Shown: positions 1 to 9,500, counted from the stretch's first letter. The stretch: 25,246 nucleotides of DNA from Chara braunii (GCA_003427395.1 BFEA01000334.1:1734153-1759398), one strand, 5' to 3'. The notes: a model not told the origin generated them from the letters alone. Made by a program: numbers and translations.

Positions 1-453
1 ACTGGACCACGATTAGTCCGGATGTTCCTCTGTGCCCGGCAGAAGACCTTGCAGACCCATTCCCGCCCCACCACCAAGCAATGGAAGAATGGGTTGGGTA
101 GACAGTCAGTATCAGTAATGGGACAGGCAGGGGGACGGCGGAAGTACCCACTGGTGCCCCCCAGTGGATCTCCGCTTGGCCCCTGACGGTGCGGCAGAAC
201 GAGACAGTTTCCAACCTTGTGGCATCACCGATCACCATGGTCAGAGAAGGGGAGCTAGCAGTGACAGAGGAAATCTGGCGCCAAACATCAGGGTGAAGAG
301 CCCCCCCCCCCCTGCTCAGTCAATCCCCTGGCCTCCAGGGTAATCAATGCTGGCAGGTTCAACTTACAGACTTTCTGAGATGTGTTTTCTATTTCAATCG
401 CAAGGGACCCTGGACCCGCTTTCCACCGCTCTCCCCAGGTGCTAGCGGTGTCT
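1..453. other. No gene seen
   Basis: I see no convincing coding region or RNA gene here. There is a 12-base C run at 301-312. The short open frames contain no recognisable domain. The right part may belong to the retroposon whose poly-A tail is at 496-515, but its 5' boundary cannot be placed. Confidence 0.5.
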
Positions 454-515
454 GCTCTTACCAGCATTGCTAGCACTGGAGGGACTGTTTTTCTCAAAAA
501 AAAAAAAAAAAAAAA
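454..515 (+). mobile_element. Retroposon 3' end with poly-A tail
   Basis: A pure run of 20 A (496-515) follows a segment starting GCTCTTACCAGCA at 454. The segment matches the sequence just before another A-run at 3547-3567: about 18 of the first 23 positions agree by eye, and both end in a TGTTT-type stretch before the A-run. Two related 3' ends with long A tails suggest one family of poly-A retroposons (SINE, or a truncated LINE). I could not find a target-site duplication for this copy, so its 5' end is unknown. Confidence 0.5.
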
Positions 516-1862
516 GAATTTCCATAGGAGTTTTCTTCAAAGAAATATTATCAAAAATAGAATTGAACACAATTTGAGAAATCGACGCAAGAATTGAAAC
601 AGCTATTTAGAAGTGAAATTTTTTGAACACAATTTAGGAATTCCGATATCGAGTTTGAAAATCTGATTTGAGAGTTTCTTTAAGCAGATATCAGAACATA
701 TTCTGTTAGTCATCCGGAGAGAGGACCAATCACGAATCATGAAACGAAAAACCAAAGTTATTTATGAGTGAAAAAAAACGACTCAATCCTGGGAAAACGA
801 GTCAGAAACGAGTCAGAAAACAAGTCCGAATTAGGTAATGAAATCCCAGTTATTGTTAAAGGAGAAACACATGCGGATGAAAAGTTAGTTTGGCCAGTAC
901 ATGATGATAGAGGCAACTATTCCAAATAAAAAGTCCCCCTCCCCACTTCTCCACTCTCCCTACTTACCACGCCTCCCCTCGAACCCTGCCCCAGCACCTT
1001 CGGGGGAGGAGGAAACCTCCTTCCTCCCACTGCTAGCCACCAGACGCTAAACAACACGAGCACCGAAGGCTTCGACGGCCGTCTCCTGCTTTCCATCAGA
1101 AAGAAACCGCAGACGGTGTGGCTCCTCCTACTAAACCCGCTAGCAGGACGCCACAGGAGGTTCAAACCACCATAACCTTCCACTTACCTCGCCACTTGGA
1201 GAAGAGGGGACAAAAAAACCTCATCGCCGAACCAGCCAGTTGCCAATACTCCAGACCCATGCCCAGCACAGAGATTCCATGTATGTAGAGCTGATTGTAA
1301 GAGATTCCAATGCCAGTTTCCAAAGCATGCACCACGATGCGCTGTTCCTTCCTCCACGCCACCCATCAACTCACCGCTGAGCACTTCGAACCATCAGCGC
1401 ACGGTAAGCCATCTCGAAACTCCCGCGCTATCCCCCAAAAAACGCACGCCACCCCGTACATACTCAGGACCATTACTTTACCATCGAGGGGAACTTGGAC
1501 CTAACGGTTGTGACAGGCACCAGGGCTAGTGACCCAACCCTGGTGGAAGCATAGTCGAACAAGCCTCGTCGTACGGGAACTTCGGACGCCAGGCTCAAGC
1601 AATCACCTATTAGCCCCTAAGTAGACCGACTAGTAACTCACGCCCTCTCTTATCATCGAGACACCTATTATTAGTTGGTCATGACCTCCTCCCAGCCTTA
1701 TGGTTATGTATGTGTGTGTGTTTTGGTATTGTAGGTATGTGCCTGTAGGCTATGTGTGTATGTTTGTAATGTGCGTGGACCCGTAGCAGACACTGCCCCC
1801 CACCATAGAGCATCTGCGAAGTGAATACCAGTGAGAGGTGCGTTTACCCCTACCTGTGTGAG
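516..1862. other. No gene seen; minor repeats
   Basis: No reading frame with a recognisable domain. The stretch holds two copies of TTGAACACAATTT (563-575 and 623-635) 60 bp apart, a doubled ACGAGTCAG motif near 795-822, a pyrimidine-rich part around 935-1030, and a TG-rich run near 1705-1770. The TG-rich run resembles CA-rich spacers (as complement) near the repeats at 2300-2730. The block 1782-1806 shares a GCAGTGTCTG-type core (minus strand) with 2038-2065, so the repeat cluster may start before 1863. Confidence 0.5.
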
Positions 1863-2017
1863 CCATGTGTAGGTAGTATGTATAGGCCCCTCGAAGCTCC
1901 TTGCCTCGACGCTGCGGAGGGGCGACCCAATGCGCCCTTAATCTGTTGCCAACGAATAGACAGCCCTCCTCTTGAACCCGGTAATCAGCTAGGGCTCCTC
2001 CCCCCCCAAAGGACCCC
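1863..2017 (+). repeat. Left arm of ~155-bp inverted repeat
   Basis: This segment reappears as the reverse complement at 2543-2695. Shared stretches include CCATGTGTAGGTAG, TGTATAGGCCCCT, GAGGGGCGACC, TTAATCTGTTGCCAACGAAT, and AACCCGGTAATCAGCTAGGG. The arms are about 525 bp apart. Both copies give a similar translated frame, but this follows from DNA similarity and there is no known domain. It is most simply one copy of a dispersed repeat whose partner lies inverted. Confidence 0.8.
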
Positions 2018-2193
2018 ACACCCCCTGGGCTGACGCATGGTACTATTACAGACACTGCCTGCGCACCACCCAGGGGGTTAGTCCATGGGTGTTGTATGCT
2101 GGTCTAGACTTCACGTTGGTTGCTTGCTGTTGTTGGCTTTGGTTGCTCTGATGATTTCCCCCAGCCTAAATATTTCACACATTGTATCCACTT

Positions 2194-2330
2194 TCTACGG
2201 TAGTGCATGTGGTAGAACCCTCCAGTCTCATACTGTAGGTCACAGGTTCAAGTCCGGTTCCAGACTTTGTGGGGGTCCTGTCCAGCTAGGCCTGTCTCTA
2301 CCACATATTACATACACACACATGAGAGAC
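2194..2330 (+). mobile_element. tRNA-derived SINE-like unit (degenerate tRNA head)
   Basis: An RNA polymerase III internal promoter is visible. An A box TAGTGCATGTGG (2201-2212) and a B box GGTTCAAGTCC (2245-2255) are separated by 32 bp, the spacing found in tRNA genes. The T arm nearly pairs (ACAGG with CCGGT), and the anticodon region contains CAGTCTCAT, reminiscent of elongator tRNA-Met (anticodon CAT). The anticodon stem-loop looks a couple of bases short and the acceptor stem does not pair, so this is not a working tRNA gene. The most likely reading is the 5' head of a SINE. Its 3' limit is unclear; a CA-rich stretch at 2306-2322 may be its tail. It sits between the arms of the inverted repeat. 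Confidence 0.6.
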
Positions 2331-2339
2331 ACTACGCCA

Positions 2340-2538
2340 GATACTAACTACAGGTATAACCACGATAGGCACATCGGAGGGACAAAAAGGTTGTGGGCTA
2401 GTGGAAGAACGGATGATGGCCCACCACCTACTGAGTCTGTAGTCTGTCCCTTCCGATCCCTATAGGAAGAACCTAGCTGATGACCGGAATCTGCTACTAG
2501 GTGGGAGACAGTCTACTACCGAGGATGGACAAAGCGAG
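2340..2538 (+). repeat. Direct repeat A, copy 1 (~195 bp)
   Basis: This copy is repeated at 2729-2919 in the same orientation. Shared stretches include CACGATAGGCACAT, GAACGGATGATGGCC, GTCTGTAGTCTGTCCC (second copy: ATCTGTAGTC), TTCCGATCCCTATAGGAAGA, and CTACTACCGAGGAT. Copy 1 continues directly into the inverted-repeat right arm at 2543, so the repeated unit may be A plus that arm (about 389 bp), with the second unit cut short after A. Confidence 0.85.
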
Positions 2539-2542
2539 GCAT

Positions 2543-2695
2543 GGGTCCTTTGGGGGAGGAGGAGCCCTAGCTGATTACCGGGTTCTAGAGGAGGGCTATC
2601 TATTCGTTGGCAACAGATTAAGGACACATAAGGTCGCCCCTCTGCAGCGTTGAGGCAAAGTGCTTCTAGGGGCCTATACATTCTACCTACACATG
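2543..2695 (-). repeat. Right arm of ~155-bp inverted repeat
   Basis: This is the reverse complement of 1863-2017 with scattered substitutions and small indels. It is sandwiched between the two direct copies of repeat A. It is followed by a CA-rich spacer (2700-2720) similar to the one that precedes repeat A copy 1, which supports a tandem unit made of spacer, A and this arm. Confidence 0.8.
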
Positions 2696-2728
2696 GTACG
2701 AACACACATACATACACAACCATCCAAG

Positions 2729-2919
2729 ATACTGACTATAGGTATAAACACGATAGGCACATTGAGGGACAAGGCTGGGGGTTAGTGGACGAACGGATGA
2801 TGGCCTACCACTTACTGCATCTGTAGTCTGTCCCTTCCGATCCCTATAGGAAGAACCTAGCTGATGATCTGAATCTGGTACTAGGTGGGCGACAGCTACT
2901 ACCGAGGATAGACAAAACA
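2729..2919 (+). repeat. Direct repeat A, copy 2
   Basis: Second copy of the repeat at 2340-2538, with a few indels. The similarity ends around GACAAAACA near 2919. The arm sequence that follows copy 1 is absent here, so the second tandem unit is truncated. Confidence 0.85.
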
Positions 2920-2960
2920 AGTTGTCTATCTTCTAAGTCTAGGCTCTGCCTCCGCGATAA

Positions 2961-2984
2961 CACTGGTGGTTAAAACCGCCAGTG
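2961..2984. repeat. Short hairpin, 11-bp stem
   Basis: CACTGGTGGTT and AACCGCCAGTG pair over 11 positions with one G-T wobble and a 2-base loop. It lies 40 bp past the end of direct repeat A copy 2. No downstream T tract or Helitron-type CTRR end is evident, so I assign no function. Confidence 0.6.
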
Positions 2985-3501
2985 GCTCTCAGCTTCTTTT
3001 TACAGATGTAGATTTTGCCTGCATCTTAGAAACGCAGACCATTGTAGTGTGCAAGTTGTGTGGCGGTGCCAGCCAACGTCAGACGGGCAGTCCAAACCTT
3101 TTTGTGGGTGCGTGTTAACCAGTGGGCGTATTTTCAAAGGCTAAGATGACCACTGACACTTCAAGAAGTTGGTTGGAAACATGTACCTTGATGTAAGCTT
3201 TGTCTGCCGCAGCAGACTATTGCTCTCGGATGAATAATGGAATAGCAATGCCATTTGCTACACGAGGGCAACGGGCATATTAGCCCCACCCCACTGGTTA
3301 CCGTCTTCCCGGAACACAACTCACCCTGATCATGAACGTATACAAGCTATGTTTACGGTCCCATATAGTCATGATGAGGCTGCACTGTGTTTCGGTGAGA
3401 AGAAGTCAGAGTGGGACCATACACCTGCCCTCCCAAATGCAGGAGGTACATGCTATCTATCCAGAGGCATGCTGTCCAGAAAAGGTAGCCTACGCAGAAT
3501 A
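2985..3501. other. No gene seen
   Basis: No recognisable gene or RNA. The open frame that starts at 3349 on the plus strand runs through two A/T homopolymers and has no known domain, so I treat it as chance. Confidence 0.5.
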
Positions 3502-3575
3502 AGGCACCAGCTCTTATCAGCACCCCTAGTACCACCTCGGATGTTTAAAAAAAAAAAAAAAAAAAAAGGCACCAG
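3502..3575 (+). mobile_element. Very short poly-A retroposon insertion with TSD
   Basis: The 10-base sequence AAGGCACCAG occurs at 3502-3511 and again at 3566-3575. Between the copies lie about 35 bp plus a run of 21 A (3547-3567). A direct repeat bounding a segment that ends in poly-A is the classic sign of target-primed reverse transcription. The retained body starts CTCTTATCAGCA and matches the segment before the A-run at 496-515, so both look like one family, here truncated almost to its 3' tip. The second TSD copy shares two A with the tail. Confidence 0.65.
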
Positions 3576-4751
3576 AGCCTTGCCAACCAGGAAGTATCTA
3601 GCACTCCCAACTCTCCCAACAGAGACCCCGAATGCAGTGTCAGAAGTGCTTTCTAGGCCCGCCCAGGATGAGACCGCATCTCTGAGCAAAGGTAAGGATC
3701 AAACACTTTTTTTTTTTTTTTTGAAATAACGGCGGACGCGGCATGTTTTGCAACCCTAAAGGCAAAAAAAAACTCACGCTGGCAAAGAAACCACGAACCA
3801 ACTCGAAATCAGCAATCTCGGTCCAAAAGTATTCGTTGGGCTTTTTTTTGTTTGTTTGTTTCCCCCTCTGGCACCACGGCCGACCCCTGTAAATACATTC
3901 GGGCCTCCAAAACTTGCGGTGAGGGGACCACGACCTATGGTGGTTTTAACTTCAATGGTTGAGAGGGTTCCTGCCTCATGAAGAGGAGGGGAGCCTGAGG
4001 GGAGCCTGCGCATGATAAATCCACTGATAAATCTCTTCTCCTGGCAACCGTCTGACTACGTCTGAAAGCCAGACAGGTGCAGCAATGGTCAGAATGGTGA
4101 ATTTTCTTCAATGGTTTCAAGGTAAATGACGGTTGAAAACTACTTTCTTGGGTGGACGCTTGCATGCGTCGAAATTTTTCAAATTATCATCAAATGTTCT
4201 CATGTATTCCTATAAGGGAGCTGGGCCCAGTTCCCAGCACGTGCTGCTCCCCACGAATAGATCAGAGCTTTGTCTTTAATAAAAAGACTGTTCCGAGGCC
4301 TCTTCTGAATATCTGCATATGCATTATTCCAATGAAAAAGAGCTTTGAATAATAGCAAGGGTTGCAGCCCTTATAGACAACAATGTTGAATAAACAAGCA
4401 ATCTTCCATACATCATGTATTGAAGTACGAAAGACGACAAGAAAAAACTACTAAAATGAAAAAAAAAGAGGAATCTTCTTCCATATCACATTTAGAAGAA
4501 AAGCGAAATGGCAATGGCAGATTATCTACTGATGCCTACCAACACCTGATTGGGTGGTCTCCAGATCACAGTTGGAACAAAGAGGGCTACTATCTCCCAT
4601 TTGCTCCTACTTTGGCACCTCCACACAACAGCAGATTGCGGATCTGGAGCACTGCCTGCTCTACTGCCCGATGGTATGACACATATGGCAGTGTGGACGG
4701 CAGCCTGGCACTTTCTCATAGCCACTGACTTCCCATGGGACCAGATGGCAA
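3576..4751. other. No gene seen; T16 tract
   Basis: No recognisable coding region. A T16 run at 3707-3722 could be the tail of a minus-strand retroposon, but no target-site duplication or family match was found. Further T/G-rich homopolymers occur at 3841-3860. Overlapping short frames at 4420-4780 on both strands lack domains. The LINE 3' tail starts at the right edge. Confidence 0.45.
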
Positions 4752-5314
4752 TTTTTTTTATTTTATTTTATTTTTTTTAACCGCTCCATCTATTGGTGGG
4801 GAGCAACATCTGCTGGAAACTGGGTCCAGTGTCCCTTGAGTACATGAATGATATGAAAGAATGGTATGCATGAACCATAGAGTTGGATTGAGATGTGCCT
4901 CTTCACCCCATTAGGGCGCCAGATCAAAACAACATCATTCTAGCACTATTCCCTTCTTATCTATCAATCCTTAATAACATGAAAAATATGAATACCATTT
5001 TCTCCACTCTTTTAACTTCATTCATACCCAAACCAAACCCTTGAGACCAGACTTAGTGCCGAGGGGGGAAAGGGGTCTAGGAAATCTGATAGTGGTCGTA
5101 AAGGGATTGGTGGGTCGATCATAGTCCAGTCATTAAAAGCAAGTCTATAATCCCGACTCGGATCTTCCTCTTCACCTCTCCTTGCCCCTTCCTATTCAAC
5201 CTTCCCCATCTTCCCCCCATGTGTTCCTCCTAGCCAGCATTGGTTGAATCGTTGAATGTGTTGAAGGATTTCTTTTCGCGAGGATATAAATTGTATTTTT
5301 TCCTTAGACTGTTC
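4752..5314 (-). other. LINE 3' UTR and A-rich tail
   Basis: This lies between the zf-RVT stop codon (5315-5317) and the A-rich tail. The tail, complement of 4752-4778, is not pure A but an AAAAT-interrupted run. No open frame of note. The boundary is inferred from tail position; an internal A-rich run in a longer element cannot be excluded. Confidence 0.55.
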
Positions 5315-6663
5315 TCATTTTATATTGATATCAGTTTGTATTTGTTGCTTAACTGTGTCAGCGAATTTTGGTCCATCTAGCCTAACTCCTTCGGAGTCTT
5401 CCATTTCATACATACATCTTCTTAACCATATTGCCCATAATACCGTTCTCTTGCCCATGCTGTACAAATTTTGTGAGAATTCATCAATAAATTCAAAGGA
5501 CCAGGTTTCAAGAAGAAGGGTTCTCCAGTCCCATGACCACTGGACTTCTATTTCCAAATTAGACCAAATACGGTCCCACCACTTCCACAGCCAAATTGCC
5601 CCAGAACACTGTAAGAATACATGCTCGATTGTCTCAGGAATCAACTTAGACGGAAACGCAGACTTACAAAATTTACACCAGGAAAGAGCTTTCCCTCTTT
5701 GTTCTAATTTCGACCTATCTATAAGCCAGTCATTTGTAGGTAGACACCTATGCTCTATTTGCCTTTGTAGTAAAGCCATTTTTGCAGGTTTAATTTTGGT
5801 CTTACTGAACCATTTTACCTTTCTTAATGATTCTTTATTAACATTAAGATGCTTCATCCATCTTTCCTCCACGCTATCTTTTAAAAACATCTTAGGGCGA
5901 AGCATCCTGGAAGTGGATTTCACTGACAACGTGTGAAGAGCACGAGAATACGTTCTTCCTTTCCTTCCTGTATTAGACCACTTCCGATTAGCAGGATCAA
6001 GGACCAGATGACTTATGGGTGTATTAGGTTTAAAAGCTATCCATTTATCTTTGTACCTCAATACTCTGATCCTGAATACATGATTTTTTGTCACCCTCCT
6101 TATACTATTCTGGTCCTTGATTATAACCATTTGATTACTATCCATTTCATAGGTAGAGAGGAGGACCTCCCCATTCTTTAAAACTACTACAATGTTGCCT
6201 AAGATATTTGACTGGTCATTTATAACAACCCAATTACCTTTTAATAGCCGATGATATTTTTTTAGAATCCTTATCCAATCCAAAGGCATCAAGTCAATCA
6301 AATTTTCTAACGTTTTCTCAAAATGATGATAATACCTAAGGTGGGTCTGTAACTGTGAAGAGGTAATCCACTCTCTTTCTTCCCTGTTCCAGATGTCTTT
6401 TATTTTAACAATACAATTTTTAACACACCTTTTCCAGGGGGAATCTACACAGTGAAGGACACATCCTTAAGGATCCTTGAGAAGACCATTATCAAAGAGT
6501 GGTTGTTGACAAACCTCTTCTCATCTGTCAGAAGGGTTTCGGTCTGTTAATGGTAATTTTCTCCATGTTTTGATGAGGTTAGGCCAAAACGAATCATTAT
6601 GTAAATCCATTTTTGTCGTTTTCCTATCTGATGCACTTTGATCCATCGGTTCGTTCACTAGCC
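5315..6663 (-). pseudogene. LINE ORF2 C-terminal part with zf-RVT domain
   Basis: This is the C-terminal third of the LINE ORF2. The frame is open without a stop from 6466 down to 5315 (about 380 codons). Stops at 6467-6469 (TAA) and 6521-6523 (TGA) interrupt the same frame upstream, which joins the RT frame by a 1-nt shift at the AAAA at 6664-6667. A zf-RVT zinc-binding motif is clear. Counting from the TTG at 6301, Cys209 and Cys212 (WCKFC) are followed by His227 and Cys232 (EHVFLQC), then a W-rich stretch (LWKWWDRIW) and a conserved-looking VLWAIWLRRC near residue 288. Upstream, LFDNGLLKD and KIKDIWNREE resemble the connector between RT and zf-RVT in plant LINEs. The domain is thought to help hold the RNA template. 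It is better preserved than the RT. No ATG starts this frame; it is an internal part of a polyprotein. Confidence 0.85.
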
Positions 6664-8469
6664 TTTTGGAACAGCCCAAGACCTATTTTTTAGCCACGTC
6701 ATTGGATCTATATTGTCACGTGTTCTTGGTGCACGACGTTTGATTTGTTCCCATGACAACACGCTCCAAGGGGTTTGGGGATTAAAGAGTAGACGTTTAA
6801 TCGATTGAATTGATAGGATCATAGCTTGTAAAGAAGGATTGATGATGCCCAACCCTCCTCTAGCCTTATATTGTATCACTGATTGCCACGCTACCCTGCT
6901 AATTACCTTATCGAGCTCGTGATTTCTTCTCCATAAAAAGGTTGATAGTTGACGTTTCAGGATCTTTAACCCTTCCTTATCTAACGTCCATATTGCTGAT
7001 TTATACCAGATCGAGGATAAAACCACATTATTAATCACCAAAGTATGACCAAAGAGAGAAGTTTGTTTACCCTTCCACAGTTCCAGCTTAGCATATATCT
7101 GTTTGGTTATACACTCATCGTTAGTTGATGGTTTTTATGCTGCTGAAAGAGAAATACTCAATACCCTAATGGGAGTATCCAAGGAAAGATATTTTACTTG
7201 GGGAAGTTCAGGGGGGCTTACTCCTTGATGATGAATCCACCAACCCATTGTTTTATTACCCCAATTTACCCTCATGTCAAACAGTCTACAAAATTTATCC
7301 ATCAGACTGCTTATTGCTTCCATATTCATTTTAGATGTTTCTACCATCAGGGACAGATCATCAACAAAGAGAGAGCAAACAGGAATGGTTTCCTCTGGAA
7401 TAAATGACACTTGAATTCTTTTAATATTTTTATGTTGTATGAGGTTAGTTGCTAAGGCCTCCATGATTATGACAAAAAGAAATGGGGCAATTGGGTCCCC
7501 CTGCCTAACTGATCTGCGTAAGGAGATAGGGGGGGCTGCATTATCATTTACCATCATCCTGGTTGTAGCATTTCTATGCAGTATTTTCACCCACCTTCTA
7601 AAACTTTGACCAAAGTTAAATTTTTCTAAACATTTATCTAGAAATAATCAATCCACATGGTCATAAGCTTTCTCAAAATCTATAAATATGAAGGCTGCAT
7701 TATGTTTAGATTGACGTGATATCCTAATCAGCTCATTGACTAATAATATATTTTATTGGATATTCCTACTTGTCATAAACTGTGTCCTCGTTGGATGAAT
7801 AATTTCAGCAATGATATTGGTTAGTCTTTTAGTTATAACTTTCGTCATCAGTTTATAGACCACTGTTAAGAGGGTAATAGGACAATAGTTACAAATGTTT
7901 GTTTTATCCTCCTTCTTATAAAGCAGAGTTAATACCTCTTGGCCCACAAGTTCTCCTATTTGTCCTGAGGTCCAAACTGCTTGATAAAAATTCATGAGGT
8001 CTTGTGAAAGGAAACCCCATAAGGTTTCCCAAAATTCCTTGGGGAGACCATCAGTGTCTAGGGTCTTTTCATTTTTCATAAGCATTAGAGTTGTTCATAT
8101 TTCTTCTTTTAAAATAGACATTTTTAACTCCTCTTTTTGTGCTTCAGTTAGTATTTTAACCAAAGGCGTAAGAAAATCTTCTATTTCCTGAATTCTTTGA
8201 TTCTTCGGGGTACTTTTAGTTTCTGACTTAAAAAGATCCTCGAAGAAATTTTTGTTTATTTTCATACATGATGCTGAGGACGTGACAAATGGAACGTTCC
8301 TATGAAAGAGGTCTTCTAAGGCTTCAATAATTGTGCGGCCAGAGTTAATTTTTGCCAAATAAAAAAATATTGTATTCATCTCCCCTTCCATTTTGTGTTT
8401 TCTCAGCTTACCTCTAATCCTTATTCCTTGCCACTTGTATTCCATTTGAGTCAGCAACTGATCCTCCAA
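6658..8469 (-). pseudogene. LINE reverse transcriptase (ORF2), multiple stops
   Basis: One reading frame carries all RT landmarks but is broken by stops at 8095-8097, 7753-7755, 7648-7650 and 7135-7137. In order: NTIFFYLAK (linker before RT), DGLPKEFW (8029-8052), NYCPITLL, FIDFEKAYD (7660-7686, motif A with its catalytic Asp), RQGDP (7492-7506, motif B), and FVDD (7357-7368, the catalytic motif, normally Y/F-A-D-D). SIWYKSAIW and the RGGLGI region follow in the thumb. The enzyme would copy the element RNA at a nicked target. The stop at 7648-7650 replaces the conserved Trp after FEKAYDHVD, and the stop at 8095-8097 sits where Trp is common, so both look like TGG to TGA changes. The Arg usual in the RPI-S/T-LL motif is Cys here. 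The frame ends with a shift at 6664-6667 into the zf-RVT segment. Confidence 0.9.
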
Positions 8470-8760
8470 TTCTTTGATTTCTTGAATCAGAGGTTCTAAG
8501 ACCCATATTTCTTCAAATTCATTCTCCTTTTGTTGAAGATGTTAAATTTTCTGAAATAAAAAGTGTTTCTTTAGAGTCCTTTGTGAGGCAAGGAGTTTAG
8601 AATATTCATTGCATTTACGACATAGAAATGCTAGGCCGTTGTTGAACTATTTTATATCATCTTGGATGAGGTCCCGCGGATTACGCCAGAAGGTCCACAC
8701 ATCCTTGAAAAAATAAGTAAAGTTCTCAATCCTTAAATAAGATATATTAAGTTTATAAAA
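8470..8760 (-). pseudogene. LINE endonuclease-RT linker, with stops
   Basis: The same minus-strand frame as the RT continues here between the endonuclease and the RT, interrupted by stops close to 8761, 8643 and 8541. Recognisable pieces include DVWTFWRNPRDL and ENEFEEIWVLEPLIQEIKEL; the second has the charged, helical look of the linker in L1-type ORF2 proteins. No catalytic motif is expected here. Confidence 0.6.
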
Positions 8761-9500
8761 TTAATTACGTTGATCTGACTTTTTCCTGAAAGATAAAACT
8801 ACAACATACATAGCATGATCTAGACCTAGTAAATGATTTCTTGGGAAGATCTCAGCAAACTGTATAGCCCCTTGTAATTCTTCAGATATTAAAATAAGAT
8901 CAATACGAAATTTAGACCCTCGATCGGATTGACTTGTCCTAAAACAGGAAAACAATCTTTATGTAGGGTTGAGTTGTCTATAACAATCAAAGAGATTAAG
9001 AGACCGACATAGATTATTTACCATTATCTCATCTAACTTAATGCACGCAGTGATGTAGGACATTGGGGATGAAATGTGTAATCGATTCGGTGCTGCATTA
9101 AAATCTCCACCCATAACAATCGAGATCCCTTGTGGCAGGCGAGGAAGAGAGGACTCAAATTTTTTTATCTTTCACCAACTTTATTAGGTCCATGGACACA
9201 TAGGATACATAACAACTCCAATTCAAACATTACTAGCACAAAGGTTCGTCTCCCTTCCTCCTTATCTACTTCCGCATAAATGGGATCCGCCCCGGAATTT
9301 GGGGGAATCCAAATAGTTACCCCCGCACTATCAGGTCTTGATGCATGGGCTTTAAAGGCTTGGTGCGACCATATTACCTTATGTGTATGATTATGAACAT
9401 CCGTATTCATCAGATGAATGTTTTTGATATATATTACATTAGGTAAGTTTTTTTCCCCTATACCTTTTAACATTCAGCGACCGCAGATCCAAGTTTGCAT
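8761..9500 (-). pseudogene. LINE endonuclease (exonuclease-endonuclease-phosphatase fold), frameshifted
   Basis: This is the apurinic-type endonuclease that nicks DNA to prime reverse transcription. Pieces in order: RSLNVKRYRGKK (the usual WNV..G start, Trp now Leu), then in a shifted frame VIYIKNIHL (normally ..QE.H, so the catalytic Glu site near 9417-9425 reads KN), GVTIWIPPN and CVHGPNK. Back in the first frame are GGDFNAAPNR (9082-9111, the strongly conserved catalytic Asp/Asn motif), FRIDLILIS, and GLDHAMYVVV (normally SDH; the His is kept). The frame changes sit at two A7 runs (coding strand; 9448-9454 and 9160-9166) and are equivalent to +1 then -1, so the element returns to its original frame. 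A stop also lies just above 8955. Loss of the Glu, the frame shifts and the stops would make it inactive. Confidence 0.85.

Noticed and set aside
2194-2270. Functional tRNA gene
   Set aside because: The A and B boxes are good, but the acceptor stem does not pair and the anticodon arm is malformed. A SINE head fits better.
3707-3722. T16 as tail of a minus-strand retroposon
   Set aside because: No flanking duplication and no similarity to the two poly-A 3' ends found; it may be a simple homopolymer.
3349-3729. 126-codon plus-strand frame as a gene
   Set aside because: It is held open by A21 and T16 homopolymers translated as Lys and Phe runs and crosses the small retroposon insertion.
4508-4752. 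ATGGCAAT at 4508-4515 and 4745-4752 as a target-site duplication
   Set aside because: An 8-base repeat in about 240 bp is easily chance, and nothing between the copies looks like an element with a tail at the proper place.
5325-6181. Plus-strand frames of 203 and 82 codons
   Set aside because: They lie antisense to the zf-RVT coding region, which has clear domain motifs on the minus strand.
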